From Neodiprion pinetum (taxonomy: Eukaryota; Arthropoda; Insecta; Hymenoptera; Diprionidae), in contig NC_060237.1 of assembly GCF_021155775.2 (NCBI RefSeq), forward strand, positions 20,358,970 to 20,422,969: a stretch of 64,000 bases of DNA, given 5' to 3'. Under the pieces are notes generated by a model. That model had not been told where the DNA came from. It saw only the letters and a list, made by a program, of their open reading frames with translations, and ran no database searches. A program made the position numbers and the translations under genes. Each line of letters begins with the position of its first letter. The stretch's first letter is position 1. Below, in pieces: positions 12,901 through 26,100 of the stretch.

Positions 12901-15900
12901 GCTTGCGTATAATTAGATTACAATATTACGCATATACAGTAAGGAAAATAATAATGAACTTATGACGCTCTTTACAGGATATATTTTTCTTTTCCCCTCC
13001 ATAGTGTTACAGGTATATACGTACGTATGTGTACACAAGACCCTAATTTGTCCTCCTGTGATCCGTTTTCGGGACATTATACACAACTATATATGTAACT
13101 ATGTATATATATCTAACCGTATAATACAATATTCGTTAGTCAATAACGCGACTTACACACGTATCGTACAACGGTATGCCCACATAGATGATATGTGGGA
13201 GTTCGACAAAGAATACATGGCTGCTGTAAACGGATTTCGTGTATGACAAAGTATACGTATGACACACACGCGAACGCGTGCACGTCAATAATAACGACAA
13301 GTATTATTCCTAGTGTACGAGTAGTAGACATTCCTCAACCTTGCCCCGTCCGCATAACATGTATGATAAGTATGTGTAATAATTAAAGACCGAGCGAAGT
13401 TACGGTTTCGGTTTCGGTCAATTTTGCCAAAAATACTGGTTTCTGTTAAAAATTGAGCGAAACTAGCGTTCGTGTCTGGTCGGGCACTGTCGGATATGTT
13501 GCTAAATTAATTCCATACCTAAGTTGCATACCGAAAATAAATTCACTTCCTAATAAATTCAAGTCTTTTATTTCATCTTGTCGAATAATCTGTCACAAAG
13601 CAAAGAAAAACACTAAGATTACAGAGTATATGATGAAAATTCAACAAAATTTCAACTCGACTATACAAGTGTCGGTTACGGTTACGGTCTCGGCTGAAAA
13701 TCGTCTTACGCTCGGACACTAATAACACCGTAATAGGTATGGACACACATTAAACAAAGAGGATTAATATTCGCGTAGCTATGCAGCAAAGCACCGATGA
13801 CAGCAGCCGAACATTTTCCACTATACGACGTTAGGTATAATTGTACATACATACGCGCTTTCCCTCCTTACCTTTGACCTTGAGGGAGGGTACATGACAG
13901 GTATGCACGCACATATCGCACGGGTGTAATAATTAGCTCGTTCGTATAATAATACGTAAGTTTAAACGCGAGGAAAAACCCACACGCACACACATGCGCG
14001 CACACAGAAGCCATTAAAAACGTTAAATCTCTACGCGAGGTTTCGTGGTTACATGATGTTCAAATCTAATAAATCGATGTCAATACACCGAACCATATAC
14101 GTCATGAATATTGTAAGCATGCATCTACACTGCTATGTATTAAACGGCGGTAGATTGGTTGTATATTTTGCACACACCCCGTTTCGCATCAAACGATAAA
14201 CAATTAAGATTTAAAAAAAATACAACCCGAGGAATAGATTTGATTTAAAATTTTTCAGGCTACGTATACGATTCGACCAACGAATGCATGCATGTACGTA
14301 CACCCGTACATATTAGGTGGGTATATTCGTCGTCTGGTGAGGCTGCGATTTACGGTCTCGCGACAAATCACCGTCATTCGCTACATACGTACAATATATA
14401 TATATATATATATATACACAAGTATGCGTGTAATATTTCAACCGTTCTTTACTTTCATTTCACTTTATCACTTATATTCATATGTACAGTATTTATATAT
14501 GCACATATATGTATTATATGTTTCTCTTTCCCGTCGTCGCGACAGCTGCAACATCGTTAACGACGTTACATTATACGTACACTTGGGGACAATGAATGTG
14601 AGACGGTTAATTTTTTTCCACTAGACAGTTATGTTGGCAACACAGAGAAACCTACAGCGCCATAATCGGCCAAGCGCGAAACAAACTCAATCTCAATAAA
14701 CGTAACGTAGCCCATGACCGTCGAATCTAACTTTCGAATACCTGTCGATCTAACAAGTCATTATCCCCGCGGCATTTTCAGGTTAGATTCGACGGTCATG
14801 GACTACGTTACGTTTATTGAGATTGAGTTTGTTCGGCGTTCGGCCGACTACGGCGCTGTAAGTTTCCCTGTGTTGCCAACATAACTGTCTAGTGTTAAAA
14901 ATTAGCCGTCTCAGATTCATTGTCCCCAAGTGTACATACAGTATAGCTATATCTAACAGTATATGCATACGCAAAACTATGGGTATATTTATATTACGGC
15001 GGCTCTCCTCCTGTATACGATTGCAATGTTGAACGATTTGCGAAAACCTATTTTTTTTTTTGCCTGTAATTAATAGAATATTGAATATATCATATCGCGT
15101 TTGAAGACCTGAATAATATTTATTCGCTGCTGAGATACACGCTCTTAAAAATCGGATTTTGAAAAAGTCGCCGGGAGACTGAAAAAAAATTATTATTAAA
15201 AACTGTTAAACTTACTTTCGATATTAAATTATCATTCGAGGTCTAATTTATTTTGGTTCAATTGATTACACAACAATTTACGACACTGTGTTTTTCATTT
15301 ATTTCGTTGATTTTTCATATTTCAAAGGTTTTCTTAATAATTGATATGATGAACGCGAAAAAGCAATTGAGGAGCGGAATTCAGTTACACTGTTCAATGT
15401 ATCCACCATTCACGGTTACTACTGCCAGAAACGAGGTTCAGGTTAATAACCTTATCGTAACGAAACATTGGTGAATAAACCAGTATTTTTAAGAAACGAA
15501 AATTTCGTAATATGAGTGCGTTTTGTTTTATTACGGTTTACAGAATTTCAAACAATTCCAAAATGGCGAAATAACTGTTTTTTCCTCGGCATGAATCGTT
15601 ACGATAACGTTACTAACTTCATTACAATTCCCAGAACTCTCGTTCGGCAGGATGCGATATCATCTCGTGCACCGAAGACTAAGAGAACAGACCGTGTGAC
15701 ATCAACTTTCACGGATGAGTGAAACATTCTCTCCCACGTAATAATCCAATTCGCCAATATCAAAAAAAATTCAACCGTAACGCCATCTCGAAGAATCTAA
15801 AATGTTCGTTATAACTGCCTGGTGGTTGATCGATGGCTTAGTCAATTTTGGCAAAGTTCTCGAGATCGTTTACTTTGGTGACTTTGTTGATAGTGGAATT

Positions 15901-18202
15901 TTTTGACAATATCTCCCAGAAATAGAATTTCAACTTTGAAGCGTTTATTTTTAATCTAATTTTACAAGAAACGTTTCATCGAATGTAAGTAAAATATCGT
16001 CGAATTTTTAAAATATCAGAATTTAATCATCGAATAACAATTTCAGGAGGAAATAGAGTTGAACATTCTTTAATATCATCTTTTTTTTTTTTTCTCAGTC
16101 TCCCAGAAACATTTTCAACGGCGTGTATCTCAAAAACGAATAAAGATTTTCCAGATTTCCAAATGCGAAATGAAAGACTCGTTGCTCTACTTACGAGGAA
16201 AAAAAAAGTTTTCGAAAATCGGTAAACACGATTAGATTTTATTCGCGTTTAAAATCGCCCCCCCCCCCCCCCCCGGGCTCCTTTTTTCTTTTCTTTTTAC
16301 CCACCCTGTATATATATATATATACTTTATCGTATGTCGGTCGGTTAGTTGTCAATTTTTCCAATAATCCCGGAAACTCCGAGCAGGATAAAATATACAT
16401 ATATCAACGAGAAAGAATAGTACAGTCTGTGCAAACGTGCACGTATATTGTATAATATATACATATACATAGAATACGTATGCGTGTACTATAGATATAC
16501 AAACGTTTCCATACGATCGATATAAGCCCTTGTTCAAACCGTGAGTAAGAGGGTAGCGAGAAGAGGGCGGCGAAGGCTAGCGAATAGTGAAGGATCGAGC
16601 CTTTTTCCTTCATTTATCAGTGAAAAGGGAAAAAAAGAAATTTAAGAAACGAAAATTGACATAAAATAACCAAACTCTTCGATCGATTCGCCCGATGATC
16701 GTTGCGGGTGTATCAAAAACCGTAACGTTCTAATTTCAATTTGTTCGACATAAATACAGTATAAACGAGATACGCTACAGCACATATCGTACATATTTAA
16801 GGTGAACCGATTGTATTGTTTTTTTTTTTTTGTTTGTTTTTATTTTCTACCCACTAAATAGACGAGGATGTATAAATAATTAACAAATGTCTGTCTGTCG
16901 CGGTGCATCATTCTTGGCATGCCTCTCATTATCTGCATCCTACATAACGCGCAATTATGTACTTGTTTGTATGTATGATATACGTAGTAAACACACGCAA
17001 ACAGTATTCTTCACCATCCAAATTCCGCAAGATTAATATACGTTTATTGTAATGTATATAATAATGTGCATAAATCAAACGTGGTTCTTTTACAAGCGTG
17101 GTACATAAAAATTCGTCGTTGTCGTATGATAATAATAAACACTGTATGGAAATCAATGATATGATTATGTATAAAATTGAAATCGATAAATCAGAAAATC
17201 TTAACACTTTTCCATGTTCAGTAAAATTTTGCGCGAAATTCGTTTGAGTCTACTCTCAATCATCAACAGCATAATAAATCATTGATCGATTGACGAATGG
17301 TAAAAAAAAAAAACACTCAATGTCTGCATACACGTATCTTGTCTCATACCTTCCGCACATGTTTTAAACAGGAAGGAACGGAACAAATATGTTGTGTATA
17401 ATTGCAAAAAATTTTGAATTTAATATGTATATACATAGCAGGTTAAGAAGAAAGATATTCAAGATATTACACGTCGTAGTCGTATCCCGGGTCAAAATGA
17501 GAGAGAGAGAGAAAGAGAGAAATAGGGACCTGGACTTGAGCCAGGAATTGCTAGAAATAGACCAAAATACAATTTTCTCATCGAGGAGGACGATGATGGG
17601 GTGGTGGATGCCAGATATCTACAGGTATATATTACCTACGTATCGAACATTGTTTTTCTGCAATATACTTTTTGTCCGTCCATTTATCACTCTCTGCAAC
17701 GTATACAAACGCATTAATTAACAAGGCCTTTCAATTTTCCATTGATGAAGAAAGGTGACATTATTTTATTTTTTTGTTTTTTGAAAATTTTCATTTTATT
17801 TCCACGTTTTTTATTTCATTATATATTTTTCTTTTTTTCAAACAAGCGTAGAAAAATGTTGGTACGTATGTTGAAAATTCCTCAACGCACGCGCGACGAA
17901 CAATTTTGGCAACAAGATCCGCCGCCTTTTTATCCTTGATTGTTACATATGTATCAGTTGTGCGTGAATAAATATATATGCATACAAAACAGCTGGCTGC
18001 TACTACCTCACGTCCTAATATTAATCTTTCTCTCGCCTTGCTAAAATCGCGTTGTCCCTCAATGTCAGCAGCTCTAAATGTAGGGGATGGACATTTATGT
18101 TAGACGTATATTAAGTTCTGCGTGGATGCAATACTTTTGAAAAAAAATTGACATAACAGCAGCAAACATTGTATAATACTTATTGCGGATGTAACAATAA
18201 CA

Positions 18203-18241
<39 letters not shown>

Positions 18242-20102
18242 TACAACGTTGAGTAACCGACGAAATGAATGTTCCGTGTTATATCTTAATATCTTGCAAA
18301 ACTGGAGTTAATAACGTTATCGTATCGAAACACTGTAGAGGAAAAAATCACTATTTTCTTATTTTTACCGTAATTTTGAAGAAACTTAGATTGCTAAATA
18401 TGAGTATCTTTTGTTTTATTACGGTTTACTGAATTTTGGACAGTCTCAAAATCCCGAAATAACGGTTTTTCCACAGCATGAATCGTTACGATAAAGCGAC
18501 TAACTTCAATATCATTATGCCTTTGCATTCTTATACGTTATGGAAAATTTCGTAATGTCATATGGAATACAGTTTTCTTCTCTAACGATAAAAATATCTT
18601 TCCAGCCTAAATTCTAAAACGTGTTACTCGATTTTTAAAGAGAAATAAGAAGAAAAACGATCAATTTCAAGATCGACATTTATTTGATTAATGAATTTTT
18701 CATGTCTTAAACATTTTTATCAAGTTAAATTTTTTTCCTTTCTCTATTCATAAACTGCTCGATGTTAAAACTTACGTGATCAATGAACGACCATATTTAT
18801 GAAAAGTTTCTCCAAAATCAACATTAACATTTCGTTCAATTCGTCCCATTCATTGATGTAGTCAAATTTTATTCAAATAACTGTAGCAATAAGTTTGTGT
18901 CGATTCTTTTATGCGGAAGTGATAAAAGAGATAGAGAAAATCATTTAAAATTACTAATAAGAATCGGAGGTGATACCATTACACTGTCATAATGAGAAAG
19001 AATATTAGTTCGATATTTCGAAAACAACTTAGGAATATTATCGTTAACTCGTAAAAACGAAACTTTTGTAATATGTTTCAGAAAAATTACGCCTCGGTAA
19101 TTTTAGAGCATTAACATTATTCAAATTTCTGATTGGCCGTACGCTTAAGCATTGGTCAAAGTTGGCACGGAACGCCCCATATGTACGATATGCACACCTA
19201 TATAAATATATATCCATGTGTCAAAAGTTGTCGCATGCCTACCTAGCAGCCAAGTAAGTATAATAAAATGGTCAATGTGTAATAACTTGTGTAACGGTAA
19301 ACGTCAAGCTGGCAAACAAATCGCAAGACAACAGGTGGTACCTTGTAACAAACGACGACCGCATTATACGTTGCGTAATAATGGAACGGAAGAATTTTCG
19401 CCAAATGACTCTACCATTAATCCTTAAACGTCGATTGGCTATTTAACAAATACCGAATAATTTCGTCGAAATGTCTACACGGACAATAATTCATCGTTGG
19501 ACATAAATCCGCCTGTATTTATGCAATTTAATTCATACAACGTATCTTCTCAGTTGGCAAAATTCAGTCGGATTTCGGTTTAAGGAACAGACGAATCGAA
19601 TAAATGTAGGCAAATTTGACCCTTTGATAACCCGATCACATCTCACGCTGCAGAAATTGACGATGATTTGTAAATACTTGTTCGGAATGATGGGAAAGGG
19701 GGAAAACGTGAAAGAAAAATAAAGAAAAAAATATCCGAAAATAGTGGAATTGAACTGTAGGGATAACAGCAACAGCTGTGGGAATCGGATGAACGGAGAT
19801 AACCGAATTAATGAAGAAAAGGCCGAAGCCGCAGTGAAAGAAGAAAAACCCGAAGGTGGAAAAATCTCTCGTCCACGTGCAAGCGGCAGCAGCAGCATCA
19901 AAACGAACACTGGTGCCCGAATCTTGTAACCCCTTAACCCGACGTTATCGATCCCCAACCGAAACTTACCGCGTTCTACCAACATCCGACGACCAAGTTC
20001 ACCGCGTCTAAAGGGCATTACGTGTGCTACATTCAGCTCCCGGCAATATTGCCGAAACGATATCGCTATACGACTTTGTTAAATCGAAGCAAATAAAGAT
20101 AT

Positions 20103-20134
<32 letters not shown>

Positions 20135-23100
20135 GAAAACAATACGAAGCACCGAGGAACCCATTTCTTTTTTTTTATTCAAAACTGTACCAGATATCGT
20201 GCGTGTATGTAAAAGATAAATTCTCGATGTTTGCAAGATCGTAAACGATGGTATAATTTTTTATTTAAACTCGCATATCATAATAATAATAATCGAGCGA
20301 GTATGTACCAATAAATATTAAGGAAAGTGTTAAAAATCGACCGTTTTTATCAAAGTCGCACGTTTACTAGTTGTGGGAAGAGGAAATGAGACACCTGTGA
20401 AAATTTGAGTCCTTAATGTTAATATTTAGTGGTTCCTGAACGCCATTTTTCATTTTCGATTTTATCAGTGCTAATATTTTTTGCTAAAAAAAAAAGGTGC
20501 TTTTAAAGTAGTATTACATATATTACATATCATTACTTGTAATAAATACAAAATAAATTTGCTCAAGTTGAAAATTAATCGAATAACACGATTTTATAAC
20601 AGTTGAAATGCTTTGCAAAAGAAACCCACGATATTTTTTGACAAGTTTAGTATTTTCGTTGTTAATCTGGAGAAAAAAGTGAATTTTTACACGATTTCAA
20701 TTTTAACCTTGAACAACTTTTGAAATAGTTGAGTTGTAAAAAAATTATAATATACCTTTTTTGTAGAGCGTTGAATTCCCTACAAAAATATATATCGGAC
20801 ATTTGTGTATATTGCTTCGTTAATGAGCTACAAAATTCAGAATTAAACTAAAACTATTTTCACGTGTTAATGAAATGGAAAACGAAAAATGGCGTTCAGG
20901 AACCAATAAAGGTCACCATTAAGGGTTCAAATTTTCACAGGCATCTAATTTCCTCTTCCTACAACTATTAAACGTGAAACTTTGGAAAAAAAGAAATATT
21001 CGATTTTTTAGACCGATATATACATATATATATGATTAAATCTAGTCTTAACAACAAAAATCGTTTTCCAGACGTCCGTTATTATTTATTTATTTTTTTT
21101 TTTTCGAATTTTTGATCCGAGCGCTATGTATATACCGAGATTCTTCTTGAAAGGACCTTCTCGACAACTGAAACTCGTCTAGTTTATAAGCTTAGCCAAC
21201 TTCGTAAAAATCTTACTAGCATGCTAGACAGAATGACTGATGGATAGTGGACCTGGGGATTTTTTGATAGGCGAAAGGTTACGGTCGACTGTTACTTGTT
21301 TCCGATTCTAGGGAATATTTTTTCTTGTCGGCGAAAGGTCTGCTTCCCTGCTGCTAGCACGAACGTCAGCCAATCGAAATTAATCAAGTTTAATCGCGCG
21401 CGCCAGTAGTAACAAATCCTTCCAATAAGAACTCTCGGTATAATCGTTCTTAAACGAAACAGAAAAATAACAATCATCTTTTGATCACTTTTTTTTTATC
21501 AGTTATACAAAATACCGTCCCACCAACGGTTTCGTTACACGCGTACTTTACGCGTAATGTTTTTTAATTGATTGCAACCCGCATGGTGAAGCACATATAA
21601 ATGTATCCTACACGAACCGCGTTACTTGAACACGAAGGGCGAGCAATGTATTGGCTTAGGCAGACCCGTAAAGGGGAAATAAAACGAGACACGATGCCGG
21701 TGAAAGAAGAAGCACCACCAGTAACAACTTACGACCAATGTGTCTTTTTTTTTTTTTTATTACAATATTTATGCATAGGGTGTTTTGTGAACGGGGCAGG
21801 TGTCCAAGTTAATAAAGCATCGGTCGGCACCAAGTTTCTTGCCCCCCTTTTTGTCCCTTCTTCTCGCAACGGTTCGCAAACAAGCCTTTCTCAATTTTAC
21901 CCTTGAACTTCCTCACATGATTACAGTTGAGATTTCTTGCATTCGTTTCTTTTTTTTTTTTTGTTCATAAAAAGCTTCAACGATATTTCGATTATTTCTC
22001 ACCTTACAGCCACCGTAACAACTTCGTCATAAAAACCTTATCCTTAAACTCCGTGTCAAGAGTTGGAAGTGGAGAGATTCAAAATAATAACAGTCAAACA
22101 AACGATCGATAAAGTGGAATCTTAAGGTCAAATTATTTTACCACAAAACAATGCGGCAGTAGATCACTTGTTTGTTTTTACGTATAACCAACGTTGGAAC
22201 ATCGTCAATTACTCGCCGATATAACCAAAAAAAACCGAAAGACAACCAAGTTTCACAACATCTAAAAGAAAATCGAGTAAATCTTCGTCGAACCGTCTAT
22301 TTATAAATATTTCATATCGATGTGTTTTTCGCTAGTCTGGAAAACTGCGCTAAAAGTTTTTCTCCTCTAACAAAATAAAGAGATCGCGACGTATATTTTC
22401 CCCTAAATCATTGCGTACCTACCGATTCACCTCAAAAGTAACTGTCGTTAATGGCTGATTGAGTAACCATGAGTACTTTAGTGCATGCGGACAGACAAAG
22501 GTGTGACAAAAAAAAAAAAAAAAAGTTACCAATTCAGGCTGTGTAGGAATCGCAAATGTCACTAGCCACATATCGATAGTATGACAGACACGCGATGATC
22601 ATCGTCATTCATGCCACATGTATGACTAGAGTTTTTCAGCTTCCGCCTCGAGGTCAGAAAAATTTCGGTACCACTCGCTGCTCAACACTCTCTATTAGCG
22701 GATTATGACAGGGTACAAATAGACGATCAGCGAATCATGACGCAAACGGTTAACCACAAAAGTTGCGAATACATTTGTTGCAAGATGAAAGAGCGAAGGA
22801 AAAGAGACAACGTTAGCAAGGTTTTTCAAGTATAACTAAAACTCGGTTATGAAGTGTAAAAACATTTCTTAAAATCTCGGGAAACTGATCGAAACAAATT
22901 GGAATAACGCAAGTTGAGATGTCAACAATTTTTAAATAAAAACTTTCAAGATTAGCACGTTAAAATCGTATCAAAAACGTAAAAGAGCAATCATTTTTAA
23001 CGTTTTCATTACAAACCCGTGTCTGAAGTTATTCATAGATCAGCATGTGTCATTCGAATTTCCACAGACTCAGTTTTATCTCCACGTAACAACATCATTA

Positions 23101-26100
23101 GTGTTGTTTAATTCACGTTCAACATCATTGACGCAAATAAAACACTGCTGGAGATTTTCTAAACGGTTCTTTCTCTCCTCCTTACTCTATTTTATCTATT
23201 GATCGAGCGATGCTGAGTTCATTCATTGACTTTTTTCTATTTTTCCTTCGCTATAATTTATACTTATTTCTACTATCTTGTATTATTTTCTCATCTGGCT
23301 ATAATTTACTCCAACATTCCTATACGGACATCGTAAACGTTATCCATCCATCCATCCATCCATCTACCCATCTACCTATCACTTTTGCTTCAGAGATATC
23401 CGGCCTATTCATCCGTCCCAAAGTTTGCCAAACCAACGAAGAATGGTATACACACACACATATATTATACCTCTATATATATATATATAAAATAATAACA
23501 CTTGTGCGCCTGCACGCACAGACAGTGAAAAGCCTCGAAACGATCTGCCAAGTTTTCGAGAGCGAGACATTGGCCTCGATAGCTTTGAACAACGTGGAAG
23601 ATAATTATATTCATCAGGCTCTGCCTTGTACACACTCTGTTTTCCCAACCTGTGGTGCCTGGGTTTAAACCACGTTCGTTGTTCGCCATGCGTTTACTTC
23701 GGTGCTTCTGGACCGATAGATATGTACAGGTAGGCACCTTATACCTACTACACACTTCCTCTCTCTACATTGTTGCGTGTAGTACCTTACGTTTGTTGTC
23801 TCAACTAGAAAAATTCAGTAAAACAGGTGTCGTTAAAAAAAACAAAAAAAAAAACTCTTTGAATATTTTTGGAATTGCGAAAAACGAGGTATGCCTAAAC
23901 ATTTTGCGCCATTGTCGATACTTTTTTGACAATCGCAACGCAAAATCAGTTTCTGAGGTTTGCTCTACTTTTTTAGTCAAACAAGGCTTTAACGTCAATT
24001 TATCGTCGCACGAGCGTTAAATTTTCGCAACAGTTGCAAGAAAATATAGCAACAGTGATCGTAATGATAAAAAATAGTAACGGATAATAGACTTTCCGCT
24101 AACAGCTCGAAAACTAATTTTCATTTTCTATCTAGAACTGTATTTTTCCATTGTGGTAAAAAATGAAAATAGTCAAGGACCGAGCGGTAACCGGAACTAA
24201 AAATTTCACTCAGTGTAGCCAAAGGGAAAGAGATGCGAAACGAACGACCTCCTCCTTTTCCTCTTCCTTCTCCTTCTCCTTCTCCTTCTCCTTCTCCTTC
24301 TCCTTCTCCTTCTCCTCGACGGCGCGCATGGCAACTGTCATATGATCCTTTCGATCGGCCATGGATTGCGACACACCGTCGTTCGAAAGAGGGAAGGAAA
24401 AACCCGAGTGCAGAACCGCGTCCAAGGACCGGCTCGATATGGCGGCTAAGGATCGATCTCATCCTGAGAGCCGAGAAACATCACCCACCCACCCTTACCT
24501 GCTGTGAATAATTACCGCTACGGAGATTTACGAAAGTTGTAGGTTCTCTCTCCAACCGAACGAAATTATGAGAATGAATTTCGTCAGGAGAAACCTCACG
24601 AAATAAATCGCTGTAAAATCTTAGAACGACTTTCGAGAAGTTGGTCAACCTTTCAAATTACGAACATATATTCGCTGTTACGATTGACCAGCTGAATTTC
24701 AGACAATCCTGAGTTACGAGTAATAACGATTTTCCTAAACATGCGTCGTTAAAGTAACGTTGCTAACTTCGGCTTCATGGTATTCGGTTCTCTCCAGCCA
24801 AACGAAATTCCGCCGTCATGTGACGAAATCGTTGACATTGTTCGGTTAAACCTGTACCGGAATCGATTGATACGTTTCACAATCGGTTGAGTACAATTTA
24901 CCATTCGCAATGAATAATTCATACAGACCGCAAAGACAAAGACTTTTGAATCCCAAAATCAAGAGTAGTTTAATCCTCAACGAAGGATGAAAATATTCTC
25001 AAAAAAAAAAAAAGTAAAACTCTCCGAAGAGAATACCGAGTCAATAAGATATAGGTTGCGTTATATAGATTTTTTTTTCGATCTTCCTCATCGTCGGCGG
25101 TATGATTCATTGATTTTACTACAGGTACCATAAAAATACGACTCAGCTTCCGCCGTCGAATGTATAACCAATGTATAAAAGATAGAATAGAAACCGAAAC
25201 GTGAAAGAATTAAGCATTCGAGGAATCATTTTTACTCGAGTAAACATGACGGACCAATTGAATCTCGATAAGAGTAATTCAATTCTCATTTTAACCTAAT
25301 CACGAGTTAAATTTTTTTCTGGGATAATTTTGTCCGTCTACCAAATACCGGATAAGAAACTAAAAGTATAAATGTAATGTAAATTGTCCTCATCGTTTCC
25401 TAAATTTAATTCTTTTTCAAGTGAAGTTTACATATATATTATTAACCATAACCACATATTTCGGCACCATTCAACACGTCAAATGGATCTTTATAGTTCG
25501 AAGAACAGACTTTCTTGCACATTCTGAAAACCTTGTGCACAAAAAGTGGCAAAAATAATTGGCTTCGTTTTTTTTCAATGGACTGATATTGAATTGGCTG
25601 CCAAATTTTTCACGCCTTATTATCATTTCTTTCCAATTGACAAAACATTATTGCAACTATCATCAAGGACGCGAAAAATTGATGTAACCTAGTCTCTTGT
25701 GCATACACAGCGACGTTGTTCATCGGCATTGCCTCGATAAATAATAATATTCATCAATAATTTATACCTGTCCAAATGTAAAAATAACATTTTTTAATCA
25801 AAATTGTTAGATATGCGTATATTTTGTAACTCCACTAAAATTTGAAGGTTACATATAATATTTTGTTCAAATAGTCATTGTATCTGTTCAGCAATTAAAT
25901 TTATATGTACGTCAAACCTGTAACAAAACGTCACTTTTTTTCACGTACGTATGGCATAATATCAAATGGATCGATCGGTTATATACAATTATCAAATATT
26001 CAGAGACGCGGTATGGGTACATACGTTTACAATCGTCGTTCTCGATACGAGATAAATTTCAAGCGAGAATTATTTAACAAAATAAATAAATACATAAATG

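Noticed and set aside
14288..14624. Overlapping 90- and 110-codon frames
   Set aside because: They run through a TA tract into the foldback arm; both arms encode the same short peptide in opposite orientation, as expected from an inverted repeat.
19533..20018. 161-codon open frame, minus strand
   Set aside because: Hydrophobic/basic mixture without any recognisable family, and an overlapping frame on the other strand.
23342..23375. Possible CRISPR-like short repeats
   Set aside because: A plain CATC microsatellite in a eukaryotic intron with no spacers.
24121..24511. Several overlapping open frames around 24.1-24.5 kb
   Set aside because: They are created by the TTCTCC hexanucleotide repeat, which is open in several frames on both strands.
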